DNA of 64,000 bases from Gorsachius magnificus. Lineage: Eukaryota > Chordata > Aves > Pelecaniformes > Ardeidae. Below, piece after piece: positions 11,325-23,507 of this stretch; the first letter of the stretch is position 1, and every line of letters starts with the position of its first letter. Under the pieces are notes generated by a model that saw only the letters and a program-made list of their open reading frames with translations, ran no database searches and was not told the DNA's origin. The DNA lies in assembly GCA_034008185.1 (NCBI GenBank), contig CM067089.1, positions 25,082,213-25,146,212 on the forward strand, written 5' to 3'. The position numbers and the translations under genes were made by a program.

Positions 11325-12210
11325 CATAGAATCATTTGGTTGGAAGATACCTTTAAGATCATCGAGTCCAGCTGTACCTGTCCACTACTAAACCATGTCT
11401 CTAAGCACCACACCCACAAATTTTTTTAAATGCCTCCAGGGATGGTGACTTGACCACTTCCCTGAGCAGCCTGTTCTAGTGCCTGAAAACCCTTTCAGTG
11501 AAGAAATGTTTACTAATATCCAATGTGAATGTCTCCTGGCACAACTTGAACCCATTTCCTCTTGTCCTATTGCTTGTTACTTGGGAGAAGAGTCCAACAC
11601 CCACCTCACTACACCTTCCTTTGAGGTAGTTGCAGAGAGAGATAAGGTCTCCTCTGAGCCTCCTTTTTTCCAGGCTAAACAAGCCCAGCTCCTTCAGCCG
11701 CTACTCATGAGGCTTGTGCTTCAGACCCTTCACCAGCTTTTTTGCCCTTCTCTTGGATACGCTCCAGGACCTCAATGCCCGTCTTGTAGTGAGGGGCCCA
11801 AAACTGAACCCAGTATTTGAGATGTGTCCTCACCAGTGCAGATGACAGGGGCACGATCACCTTTCTGCTCCTGCTGGCCACACTATTCCTGATACAAGCC
11901 AGGATGCTGTTGGGGTCCACTTGGCCACCTGGGCACACTGCTGGCTCATATTTGGCCAGCTGTTGAGCAGCACCCCCAGGTCCTTTTCTGCTGGGCAGCT
12001 TTCCAGCTACTCTTCCCCAAGCCTGTAGTGTTGCATGGGGTTGTTTTGACCCAAGTGCAGGACCCAGCAGTTGGCTTTCTTGAACCTCATACAACTGGCT
12101 GCAGCCCATCGATCCAGCCTGTCCAGATCCCTCTGCAGATCCTCCCTACCCTCCAGCAGATCAATGCTTCCACCTAACTTAGTGTCATCTGCAAACTTGC
12201 AGAGGGTGGA
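11325..12210 (-). mobile_element. CR1 LINE, 5'-truncated copy (about 885 bp)
   Basis: Read on the minus strand this is the 3' portion of a CR1 (chicken repeat 1) non-LTR retrotransposon. It contains the C-terminal part of ORF2, then the 3' untranslated end, which on the plus strand appears as CATAGAATCATTTGGTTGG at the left boundary. The 5' truncation falls near 12208, as is usual because CR1 reverse transcription rarely completes. No clear target duplication is visible, which is also normal for CR1. It is broken by a frameshift and by stop codons and cannot encode a working enzyme. CR1 at this level of preservation points to a sauropsid, and most likely a bird. Confidence 0.95.
11476..12109 (-). 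pseudogene. CR1 ORF2 (reverse transcriptase C-terminal region), inactivated
   Basis: On the minus strand, 12109-11705 encodes a CR1-type segment with [20 protein letters not shown] followed by an [18 protein letters not shown] stretch. After LERIQ the frame is lost near 11755, next to an A-rich run. The correct protein then continues in another frame, is hit by a TAG at 11701-11703, and resumes as [11 protein letters not shown]...NYLKG...GLFSQVTS to FFTERV. The codon after RH, which I recall as Trp in the family, is TAG at 11476-11478. These segments belong to the region after the polymerase domain. The frameshift plus two stops show a long-dead copy. Its relatives encode an endonuclease/reverse transcriptase that mediates target-primed retrotransposition. 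Confidence 0.9.
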
Positions 12211-14389
12211 CTTTTGCTGTGCTTATTCTGCCTAATGTTAGCTCAAGTGAGTTACATGAGAGAGAAACAGAGAATGCGAATGTGAATTATTCTGTGTGTG
12301 GCATTTTGCTGTATACTTATTAAATATATTACACATAAATGGTTTTAAAGCGGGATAAATCCACTTTACAACACAGATGAACTGAAGTTTTTCAAGCACA
12401 AAAAAAAAAAAGTTCTATACCAACTAAAAGCAAAGCAGACAGAAAATTAATGTAATATTGTTAAGTAACACACTATAGCTCATGGAAATATGCTATACGA
12501 TATCATACTTAAAGTTTATCTTCTTTGCAAGTTTAACATCTTAATATTCACTTGACAACTTTTAGTATTAAGAACCTTGCATACACACATTTTCACTTTG
12601 AGAATCTAGGTACTTCAGCAGGTACACGTAACTGATAAATCTTTTTGTAGTTGTCAAAACAACTTTGTACTTCTTCTTTTACAACTAAAAGCACTTTGAC
12701 AGTCTGAAGCCTGGTATATCAATAGGGAAAGCAAACAGACTATTCGTTTTAGTTCCACATTTCAGTGAGAGTTTTGACATTTTTGAAATATATCACTTCA
12801 AAACAATGAGACACATGATTAAAGGTTGTTACTGGCAAAAATGTTGTTGGTTATCAATGTTATTGATATCACACAGTGGCATCTTTGCATACTGATAGAG
12901 TCTTGTTTGAAAACCAGAGTAGTTTGACCGTATGGACTCTATCTGCGTATCTCATTGTAGTCTGTGTGCTAGTTTCTTTGCCTCAAGGGCCTCCAAAAAT
13001 AAATAAATAAAAATGCTAACCTAGTTGCTCCTTGGTGACTGTCATTGTTTGTAGTCTACCTGTCAGTTCTCAGTTTTGTTGATGTGTGGAACAGCGTTGT
13101 CCTGATGTCTAAAGTCACTCGCAATTAACTCGAACTAGAGATGCTGCCAGGGTAGGACTGGTTTAGAAAGATAAAACAGACTATGGTGACCTGATATTTG
13201 TTTTTCAGTCTGGGAAAAATTACAGTGTGTTTGTCTGTAGCATGCATTGTAGTCTGAAATAGGATCTTCACAAAAACAGTGTGTGATGCCAGTTTCCCCA
13301 GTGAAGTCATACTGGTTTTTGGTTTGTGATTGTTTCTATGTTTAACTGGACAATTTTCTCCTTTTAAGCTGTTGAGAAATCACAGATGTTATTGGGAATG
13401 TCTTGCCAGACACCAAAAGTAGATAGAAATATACAGTTGTCCTTGTAGCATTTCACAGCTGATGCAAGACCACACTCCAATGTGGTCTTGCAGGAGAAGA
13501 TACTTAAAAAATCGTGGTGCATGCCTGAGTTTTTACTAGCATTGTTAATACGAAGCTCAATCCATTCAGGTAATGTGAATACTTTTGGGGGTCGGGAAAG
13601 AAAGAAAGAACTGTAGTATAAGGATGAGAGTTGTGTGACTTGACTCTGGGGTGCTATGGAGGAGACATGCAGTGTGGGCTCGGAGTGTGCTGGAGTCTGG
13701 GGGCTCAGTCTGTCACAGGGGCAACTTCTTAACTCATGTGCATGCAATACTGCTTTGCTCACTATGTATGCTTGGATTACTTAATCTGGGACAGTTTAAC
13801 GCTTTCTTGAAGTTCCCTTGAAAGATGAACCTTCTAAACTTTCCTAGGCTGAAGTTTAGATTTAGTGTTAATTTACTTGTATTTGGATATGGGTGTGTGT
13901 GTGGAAACTTTTCTAAGTGTTATCTAAAATATGTTCATGTTTCTTTGCATTTTTAAAGAATTTAATTGCGTAATTTTGATGCAGTTTTGTATTTCAGCGA
14001 AACGTTGGAACCTTTTAGCTGAAAGGTCAGTAAACAGTAGAGTCTGGCTATCTGTTTCATTTTGGCTTTCAGTTTTTGTAACTCCAAGCCTTCTGTGTAG
14101 TATATAAATTGTTCAGCATGCTGTGTGGTTTAAAAAACAAAAGCAAAAAAAACCTAAACCAAAACACCCACAAAACAGAAAAATAACTCAGGGAAAATTA
14201 CCAATCAGTGTTGAATACATGCACTTATTCTAAAAGATCTATAATCAAGGAGAGTCTGTAGAGAAGAAAATCACTAGCAGCTGAAGCTCTCAATACGTAG
14301 GATATATCTAGCACAAAATTATTTATCCAGTTTTCCTTTGACACGGGTGAGTAGCATCTATGCTGATTTGTCTACTTATTTTTTTGTTT
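12211..14389. other. Unique non-coding DNA
   Basis: No recognised gene. A 132-codon minus-strand open frame at 13364-13762 has no recognisable motif. A short GAAA repeat lies at about 13596-13610. The rest is AT-rich single-copy-looking sequence. Confidence 0.6.
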
Positions 14390-14760
14390 TTGTTATTGAC
14401 AGGAAAAAACCAGAAACATAATATGAGAATGATTGATTGTGGGATGGAGCCATAGGCTGACTCATCCCATATAAACTAATGACACAAATATTAATGGAAG
14501 CACATTTCACATGAGCTTCGTTTTTTCAACAGAGTTGTTTGGACTCCTGAGACTTGCCCTAACAATAGTTCCAGACACAATCAATAATAATTTTTATTGC
14601 TTTTGCAAAGTGAATTTGAAAACTGTGTAAGTGAGGCCAGGATATCTGGAGATGAGTTGTGTTAATCATTCCACTGCCAAACTTTTGGCAGCACAATTAG
14701 ATGGTTTTGAATTAGGCCCATTTCGAAGCTGTGGATGTCTAGGATTAGAGGGGTGTCCTT
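14390..14760. promoter_or_regulatory. Candidate conserved non-coding element with palindrome
   Basis: The block is homopolymer-poor, with TAAT/ATTA motifs (for example near 14477-14495 and 14584-14595) and mixed composition. It contains a perfect 8-bp palindrome around CT at 14674-14691. Such texture is typical of deeply conserved developmental enhancers. No alignment is available here, so the call is an inference. Confidence 0.3.
14674..14691. promoter_or_regulatory. Palindrome with paired TGCCAA/TTGGCA half-sites
   Basis: CTGCCAAACTTTTGGCAG has perfect 8-bp arms around a CT centre. The arms contain TGCCAA and TTGGCA, the half-site of nuclear factor I proteins, but facing outward relative to the classical TTGGC(N5)GCCAA arrangement. 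Binding is therefore only a possibility. Confidence 0.35.
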
Positions 14761-16189
14761 CGCAGTGCTCGCCTATCAGTGGTCATTCATAACTTACTAA
14801 AATTCTCCTTTTAACAGCTTCAAGGCTGAAGTTTGATAGCAATCTATATGTTGACTTTGTTATAGAATTTCATGATAACTGCCTGTCCAGGAACAGTTGT
14901 TTAATGGGTGGTGGTAAAAATCAAGACTGACACAGGCTTGTCTTACTAGAAATTGAAAGGTTGTTTTTGGTGAAAAAAGGAAAACAGTTTACATACTGTG
15001 CTGCTTTTTCAGGTGCTAAAATGTACTCATATGGAACTAAGCAATGCTTTGCATCTGTCTGTGGTTAATTGGTAGAAAGTTCAGATGCTCTTGTATCTCT
15101 ACGTGGGTGCCCATCCTTTTGCTAGAATCACAATTCAGACACTAAGAAAACTTCTAAATCGCTTAACACTTGAATATTACATAGAGTTTCGAAGAGAAGT
15201 GTATTTGAATAGGTGACTTCCTCACAGAGGAAAGATTTCTAGGTTTAAGTTGCAGAAACATTAAGCACTGCTGCTGGACGATGGAATGGTTGTACAGGGA
15301 GGTCCTGACATAGGGCCTTTTTAATTTCACTTACCAAGTATTTATTCTCTGTATGGAAGTCCTTTAAACAATGTTCATTTACATGGAGGAAAAGGATTAT
15401 TTGCAAAACAGATGCTGTGTGCCTACAGCTTCTTGTGAGGGTGAAAATGAAGTGCCTAAGAAATCCGTAATTTATCAGAAAATATGTCAGAGTTTAAGAT
15501 GTCTCCTAACATTATATAACACAAAAGCAAATTTCCCAGTGTTGGAGTCGGTAACGCTACAACCAATGAAGATTAGTTGAGGCTTTACCAGATTATATAC
15601 TCAAACTTTAAGAGGATTTGTCAACAGCGAATGTAGAGTTGTTTTGTATTTTTTATTTTTTTTTTTAAAATTAAATGTAGATGAGGCGAAATTTACCTCT
15701 GGAGAATAAATATGTTGAACTGAGAGAAATTTGAAATGTGCAAAAGATTCCTTTTGTAAATTTTTATGATTGTTTCTCCGATACGAGCCCTATGATTGTA
15801 GATACTTCACACGCAGTACTGACTCTGTTGTTCCCACTGTTGCCTTAATATCCATTCCTTTGATGTCGCAATGAGATTTTTTTGTTTATTTTTCTTCCCT
15901 CAGTAAAGTCATTTGTATGTACCAGAGTTTGAGCTCGAGAGACAACCAACCAATATTTTCCTAGCACATAAGGATGTAACTCTACATTTAAATTTATTGT
16001 AAAACATTATGCTCATCTGTAATTATATTACTTTAAAATAAAGCCTTCATCCGCTCTAAGATCTTTTGATGTCCCTTCCCTGCTGACTCTTTTTTTTTTC
16101 TTGTTCCCACTTACGTTAATGTGAAGAGACAGTTGAGTAAATGCACAATGAACTTCAAAACCTAGTAATTGTTTTTCAGAAAGAATGAA
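14761..16189. other. Unique non-coding DNA
   Basis: AT-rich sequence without recognised repeats or RNA genes. The only open frame above 60 codons (plus strand, 15371-15580) has no recognisable motif. Confidence 0.6.
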
Positions 16190-17000
16190 ACTTGTGAATT
16201 AGATATGGATTGTAAAAGAACACCAGAGCTGATTAGTGTTCGTTCGGTTTGCCTGCTGGACCGTTCTGACACCTGTCTTCCCGCTTTCCCCATAAATGCC
16301 ATTGCTGATCCCTCTATACTGCCAGTCACATGACAGCCAGGGAGAACTTGTGGGTGGGAGTTAAAAGACTCCCAGTGAACCTTGTCAGGCTTAGCAATTC
16401 ATGAAACTCGACATAAAAGGCAACGTTAAACAAAGATGAGTTGAATCCATTTACATGCAAACTGTAGTTATCTGTATGAAAAAAGCCGGGAAGGGGGGAA
16501 TGTTGAAGGGGTTACTATTTCTTTCTTCCTTTTAGGATGTGTAGATAATGAGTTGTGTAAGGCTTAGAGGGGGGAAAATAGGCCAACTTTCAAGGCATTG
16601 AAAAAATTGCTTTTTAGGAAAAATCCTTTTCATCCTAACCATCTGGTTGCATCTTGTTTACAGCACAGTGTGCCAGTTTGTGCTTATTAATCATGCTTAC
16701 ACAAGTATCTTAATTACTCCCCATGTAGCTGCTCTGTTTTGAACTCAGAAGTTGACCTTTCTCTTTTTATTCCTTTAAACCATTAATCATACATAATCAA
16801 CGCCAACAGGGCAGAGCCATGGAGAAGGCTACCCAGTTTCCAAAAGCACATGCTAGTCCTGAGAAGCCGTGTAGACAAGAGTGACTGCATTGCTACCAGT
16901 CAGGCATATCTTAATTAATGACCGCTTTGTGTGCGCGTGTGCTTGCACGCCTGTAAGCCAGTTCTGTTCCCCGCTTTTGCTTCTATCTATCGAGATAACA
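16190..17000. promoter_or_regulatory. Candidate conserved non-coding block
   Basis: There are two denser portions, about 16200-16480 and 16640-17000. They show retained CpGs, several TAAT-containing motifs (for example TTAATTAATGACCGC near 16911-16925, and CATTAATCATACATAATC near 16781-16798) and a short alternating purine-pyrimidine stretch TGTGTGCGCGTGTGC near 16927-16941. There are no long open frames. It looks like an enhancer cluster. This is judged by eye only. Confidence 0.3.
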
Positions 17001-18480
17001 GTTGCTTCCCTATTTTATGATACTGAAGATAATTTTTAAATGGGCCTTCAGAGACATCATGTTGACTGAAAAGGATTGGGTTCTCTTATCTGTGTTCTGT
17101 GGTTGCTTCTGTAATAATTAAAATTTAGAGAGGATATAGGATGGCCAGAAAAATTTCTAGGCTCTAGATTCTTCTAGGCTGAATAACTATGTTGGTAGAG
17201 GGTGACTTTTTAAAAAATAACTGGAGTAACAAACAGATGCCTCTTCTTCCCTCCCTTCCTTATTAAAAAAAAAAAGGAAAAAAGAAAGTGGAGAGAGAAA
17301 AAATTGTTTGAAAAAAGCATGTGTGTGAGAAGACTGAAAGAATGGAATTTCAGAAATGGCATTCTGGTTTCTAGTGTACTAGACAAATTATAGTATGCAA
17401 AAGCAATTTTGCCTGCCCTGAAACTCTTCAGTGTGATTGAAAATTTTATCAGTATTCTAAAAAGAGAGAACTGTCCAGCCTACTTATTTAGTAAGCTTGC
17501 ATGTTTATATACAGGGGAAAAAAAAAAGATTTGCAAGTATGACTTGCATTTTCTCTCTACTGCTGTTGGATTTTTGTTGTTTTTGCTATAAATACTCTAT
17601 TTAGAATTTATGCTGTCTAATCTTGGTTGTGCTTACTGGAGATGCCATTTCACTTACAGAAGCTTTAACCGCAGTTAAGGCTCTCTTAAAAGCCTTATGA
17701 TTATGCTATCATAGTAAACAGTTTGTTTGTTTTTATTGCCAACATGGAAAAAGAAAACATTTCCCAACAAAGCACAACAGGAACAGAAAAAGATGAAAAA
17801 TCTGTATCAGAAAATTTACATCATGAAAATTATTAATATTTAATTCAGATAAAAGCTTTGCCATTCCAAATGCAGAAAGAATGCATGGCTGTCTCTTCTT
17901 ATGTTAAACACTACTTGTTCATGAACTGAGTATATGGTGTGTGAGGTGAACTGTTTCATCCAGTCTAGTGTATAATTTGGCGATTTCCATCAGGAGTTTT
18001 CTCTTATTTGAGCTGAAAATGTTATTTAGCCTTTTTGCATAGTTTGGGTGTCTTGGTGTGCTTGCACTTCTGCTGTTTCCTAGAAGGTTCCTTGAATGTT
18101 GTAAAACAGCTTAAGCACAAACAAAGAAGCAAAAGTTTCTTCTGAGAAAATTATTTTGAGAACCGAAACTGAAACACTTTGATTTTGAGTAGGGGAACTC
18201 CTGCTGCCTTATGGGCAGCTAAAGACTTTTTCCTAGGCTCCTGTAAAACAGAATAATTTTGCTGATGAGATTCAGTGCTCATAAAATATGCCTAAACATC
18301 AGGGTGAATAGGAGGGTTTTTTACCCATGTGTCAAATAGGACCAGAGTAAACGGACATCACTGGTTTTGGTTTTTTTTTTTTTTTCTTTTTTTGGCAATT
18401 CTGTTCAACATAGGAATGAAAAGGGAGGAGATTGTGTTAATTTATGTGACAAGATTGCAGACTTCTGGTGGATCTGAATT
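17001..18480. other. Unique non-coding DNA with pyrimidine/purine switch
   Basis: No gene is recognised. Around 17240-17300 a pyrimidine-rich stretch switches to an A/G-rich stretch (A11 followed by GGAAAAAAGAAAG). A T run lies at about 18369-18394. Otherwise featureless. Confidence 0.6.
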
Positions 18481-18870
18481 TTGTGGTACTTTAAGTGCTG
18501 ATGTGAGTTCATGGTGGTAACTTCATCATGGTAGCACAGTCACTGCGAGGCCGTGCTGATGACGTTTCCTTGCTAGCAGACAGCCTGAAGATGAAAGGTG
18601 GCTTACCAGCAATGCAGCCCAACTGACCAAATGTAGCTGTCTTGACCAGAAGGCTGTTGTAGGTTGAGGAGTTAGCGATCCATGCAACAGTTAACCTGAG
18701 TGGGGCCAGCCCTGTGCTGTGCTGCACGCGTGCCATGGCTGCAGGATAAGCTCGGCCACTGCGGCAGCTCCCACGCCAGCACCCGCGATTATGCCACCTG
18801 CATGGCCTTGCCTTTATCTAAAGCTGCAGCAACAAGCTCTCATGTGAACATCCTTTTTATTTGACAGTAG
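18481..18870 (-). other. Isolated GC/CpG-rich island, unassigned (possible retrocopy or exon)
   Basis: This patch stands out from AT-rich flanks and keeps many CpGs (for example GCACGCGTGCC near 18723-18733, and CACCCGCGATTATG near 18780-18793). On the minus strand one ATG-started frame (18736-18509, 75 codons) is open. A consensus-like donor GGTAAGCC faces minus at about 18600-18607, and a CCCCACTCAG acceptor-like site lies about 90 bp upstream of it, giving an in-frame candidate exon of roughly 90 nt. I do not recognise the protein. It could be an exon of an unannotated transcript, a decayed processed pseudogene, a small CpG island or an unknown repeat. The sequence alone does not decide. 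Confidence 0.3.
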
Positions 18871-21800
18871 AAATGATAAATAGAATTGTTTTCATTGAAG
18901 AAAATCCTGTAGGAGCTGAAATGAACAACATGGGGTAACTTCCCAGGGATAGGATCTGCACAGTGCGGTGCTGCGCCCCGTTGGAGACCTGTGCCATACT
19001 GCACAGCTCGGGGTTCCTAGCATCTGAAGGGATGTAAGATTATCTATATGATCCTGGTTTTCTTTACAGTGTTAGCTCCCATAAATACTGTACTGAGAGA
19101 TACTTCACAGAGTTGGAGGGCCTTTTGTACTGGGATCATAATGAGCCAGCACCTCCTGGTGTAACATGCGAAGCACTTGGCTTTCCTAGGTGGATCACTG
19201 CTGTTGCCTTCCTACCTAGCTGTGTTCAACTGGCTGCTACTTTGTGCTTATTTCGTGTCTCTCTGTTTGCTTTGAGCATTTAAATTTTAAGTCAGAGAAT
19301 GGAGTCAGAGGAGATTCTGCACTGGAGGCATGCATCTGGAAACGTTTCTTGTGCCTCGGTGTGTACAAAGGCATTATGTTGAGAAGGTAAATTTTAAGAG
19401 TTGTTAGCCTATGTAATGAGTAGGCAGAGTGAAAAGGTAGAGAGGGCTGAGGGTGGGGCAGTAAAGTTACCTTTCATTAGAAGCAGCTTTTATTACCTGA
19501 GTATTTTTCTGGTAGAAGCTACCTTTCAGAAATTTCAGTTGGTTCATCTGCCTATTGACAGCTTTTAATTTCATGCAAGCTGAAAGGATTATGATGAGAT
19601 TATATAGAAGTTGTTCCCCTGATCTGTAACAAATGAAGAGAATGTAGGAACAGTTGTTTCCATCAATGCCTGTTAAAATGTGGTGACCTACTGTACCTTT
19701 TGTTTCACATTTTCGTTCTGCCTTGTTCTTCTGCTGTATAGCTCATAACTTTATTAGGTCTTCATGTATTTTATTGTTTCTCCTCCTCCATACTATTTTA
19801 TAGCCTAATATTATGAATTTATCTCCATAATCAGGAGTGAAGTTGTTTCCTAAATAAAATGTCCGGGTTTTCATTGCACATGCTTCTAATGGAAACATTT
19901 TGTTTCTAGTCATTGTGTCACTGGAGACAGTAGTGCTTTATTGCCCTCTTTCCTCTTCAACATGTTTTAATCATTGCTTTTTCTTTCATGTTCATGATTA
20001 TATATTTGAGTTTCCATTCATGTGGTTCCTTCTCCTTAATTCTAGTGTCAGATTCTAATGGAAAATGTTCTTATTGCATATTCTGCCCTCTTGAAGTTGA
20101 AATAAATACATGACTGTCTCAAATTTTAATTGTTTTCTGTGATGCTCTTCATTGGTCTGTTCGTTCATGTTACATCATGAGTCCACAGCTGATATAAAAA
20201 GGGAGAGTGCCTATGTGAAACTAATGTTACATAATTTTAATTAGCCATGGAACACTTTGATTAAAAAAAAATCCAGAAATGTACTATTTGTTGGAATACA
20301 GGCTGCTGGAAAATGGCCGATGTGCTCAATTTAATGTTCTTGGAACTGTGCATCTGTGGTGACTGTAGTAACGTGCCAAGAAGTAGTTGTCAGCTTCTGT
20401 AAGCGGACACAAGGACATTTTTCACCTGGAAAGTGGTGTAGTTTTGTGGGGGTTTTGTGTTGTTTTTTTTCCCCTCCGTTGCCAAAAGCAATCATTTACA
20501 TATATGTACTATGGAATAAAAAAAAAAGCATCCCTCAGCTTTATGCAAAAGGTTAGCTTTACCACTGTGAAAGTCTCTGTTGTTGTTTTGGTGGAGGAAT
20601 GATAACTAGAACTATTTTCCTATTCATGTTTAAATATTTCCTATAGGTGTGGCAGTTAAATCAACTTGCTATTTCTATGCTAAAATTTGTTTGATATGAA
20701 GATGGAGCTTCATCTAAGGAAGCTGGATTGACTGCATATCCTGTTGCCTCAGAGAGAGATGCTTAAGCCTGGATTCTATAAAACTCACAGATACAAACTT
20801 GGGAGGTGATGTTTTCTATATCATTTTCTTGGCAGCAGTATTCATTGAAAATATTTCTTCTATCATCACTGACTACTTGTTTCCACTTCTGTGTCACCTC
20901 CTCAGCTGTCCTAGCATATCTGACAGGCAATGTGCTGTGCAAGCAAGCCTGAAAAAAATGTTGGGAGGGAGGTGGAAAGACGGTAACATCTTAAACTGGT
21001 GTCATCACTGAAGACAGCATGCCTGCAAGCGGCAGCCTCGGTTCTGGAGGATTTCTTGGTCTGTTGGTGGGGTAGAAATACAGAGATATGTTGCTTATTT
21101 TGGCTTTTTTTTCTCCCTGGAGTTTTTGGGCTTTGTGGTAGAACTAGCCTTTGGATAGCTGAATCCTGTTTGTTTGTGTTTTTTCCATGCCACTTGGAAA
21201 CCCTCAAGTTTCATCTGTGTATCCATCTATGTAACACATCTGTAGTATAGGAAGGATGAAGGGATAGCGTATTAAAATGGAATGTTTTGTATGATCATGT
21301 TATGATATGTTTGGAAAGCATCTTTATTCTCTAGTGTTTAAAGGCATGAATTCTAGCATGAGAAATTATTAGTGAAAGAAAGAAAATGGATGAAAAACTG
21401 TTAATGGGCATAAAACAGTTGCATTATAGCTAGCATTTCATATTGTGTATTGAAATATGGATTGATCTCAAAATGGATTCCCAATTTTCTATAATTAAAA
21501 TGCTTTGTTCATAAAAAACATTAGAAAAAAATGTTATCTTGCATTCCTATGTTACTTTTCACTAATAAGCTCAGTAAGTACATTGGGGGTGGGAAGAAGC
21601 CCATTACAGCTGACTAAATGTGCACAAATCTTTTCAGTGATTGCAAGTATGGCAAAAAGGGTATTGTAACAGGTAGTCTGATAAGCTTCTCTTTCTCTCT
21701 TTCTTCCTTTTTTTCACTGGTGCAGGCATTAACTTGTCCATAATATGTATATTATATTTTTGTCCAGCAGATGTATATGAATATGGGAATTATTCCCCCT

Positions 21801-22898
21801 GAAATAAGCAAACAAATGAAACCAGCTCCCAAACCCCTGAGTTACCAGAGTTCTACATTAGGGATAATCAATATTTAGCAATGCCTTTTTTGACAGGGTC
21901 CCTGATAATATGCTGTGGTGTAGATTAGAATCACCTGAGTTTTATTCCTCAGTTGCAGTTGTGCTGGGGTGATGCCTCTAAATATCATACTGGTTCCTTT
22001 CTTCATGGGATGTTATAATTGGAAGAAATTTTTCAGTATGTTTTTGAATGAATTACTAACATTGCAGAGGAGAATTAATAGAAGTGGTCAAATTAATGCC
22101 ATCCTTCACGCGATGTTGGACTGAATTGTAAATCAGCCAGTTATACCTGTTTATATACACTGTATCATCTTGTGGATTATATCAAATGTTGATCTGTCCT
22201 TGACATCACTTTGGTGCCTGAGCTAAACCCTTGGAGATGATAGCATTAGTGCAGTGTCAGTTTTGTCATTTGGAAGCCTTCCTCAGTCAAATTGCAGTCT
22301 GAAGACAGTCCAATATAGCAGTGCACAGATGTCTTCAAAACTTGGCTTTAACCTTCAAAGATTACTGAAGGATAACAGAATAATTTTTTTTCATTCAAAA
22401 ATCAATTTAAATATTGATAACTTTTTTTTTTTAGGACAGCTTGAAAGTAGAGACTATAGTAGTGAAGTACTGCTATGGTTTGCAATCTCAGCACGGTTCT
22501 TGATTTCTCTGTCCTTTATATGATGGTAGCTAATTTAAGTACTGCAGATGAAAAAGTCTTGCTAGGACTCACTTGAAAGCAGCATTAAGCAGCAGAACAT
22601 TTTAAAAATAAAATCACTTTTTTGCACTTAGGATCACTTGACATCAAACACTGTTTCATTAACTAAGAGTACCTGCTTCTAGAATTAGGAAAATATTCTC
22701 TTCTTGATAAAAAAAAGTGCTATTGTATAACTTTCTGATATTTTACAGTAGAAAAAGTGTGATAATGGTTCAGGAGAAGGGAAAAGGTTGTAGTATTATG
22801 CTGGATAACCTAGGTTTAGCGTTCATTTTTAAAAACCTGAAGTGGGTTTTGTACCAAAACTGCAGCCAGTGTTTTTCTGGCTATCAGATGAAGATTAT
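18871..22898. other. Unique non-coding DNA, nothing recognised
   Basis: Contains only short open frames (at most 98 codons), several short homopolymers and no recognised repeat. A mildly GC-rich stretch at 18950-19030 may belong to the island just upstream. Confidence 0.6.
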
Positions 22899-23507
22899 TC
22901 AGGCTCTTGGAGTTATTAATTTGTTTAAATTTGTTTCAACATTAGAATTCTGTTCTTTCATATTTCTTAAACTTTTTTTTTCCATTTTATTAGCAATAAA
23001 CTTTTTAGAGAAGTAAAGATCACAAATAGTTACTGTACAACCAACCTTTTTACTGGAAGTTAATGATACTGTTTTTGCTGTGGCACATATAGTGAAGTCC
23101 AAGTCACTGGAGTGGAGAAACCTCCCTTCCTCCAGTCTCCTTATCCTGCCTCCTAGTAGGGTACTGTGATGATAAAGTTTGATGGTATGATTACTGAAAT
23201 ACATTGTGGATTTGTTTAGACATGTTTCAGTGATAAAATATGTGTTTAATCTCATGACTAACACCAAGCAGACTCTTAGACTTCTGTTCCCAATTGCACT
23301 GAACAACACTGTCATGCTGAACAACTCTGCAGGTGCTACAGTGAAACTTTCTGAAGCTTTGGAAGAAATTCTACCATATTTTTGGTCACTTCCTGGTCTT
23401 AAGCAAAAAAAATAGCATTGACTGTTTCTTACTCCTAAGGGTATATGCATAAAACAGAAGAACAGAGATGGGGAGGGAGGAGCAGGAAGGAAGAGGTTAT
23501 TTAGCAT
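22899..23507 (-). other. Longest open frame in the window (202 codons), unassigned
   Basis: An ATG-started minus-strand frame is open for 202 codons. Its translation has no signal peptide, repeat or motif I recognise and ends in a Lys/Asn-rich tail. A plus-strand frame of 69 codons overlaps it. A run this long is uncommon by chance in AT-rich DNA, but 64 kb and six frames offer many tries. No splice or promoter evidence accompanies it. It is listed so the reader knows it exists, not as a supported gene. A chance frame is the more likely reading. Confidence 0.15.

Noticed and set aside
13992..14030. Micro-exon between TTTCAG and GTCAGT
   Set aside because: Only one frame is open for about 30 nt, the donor is weak, and nothing supports a neighbouring exon.
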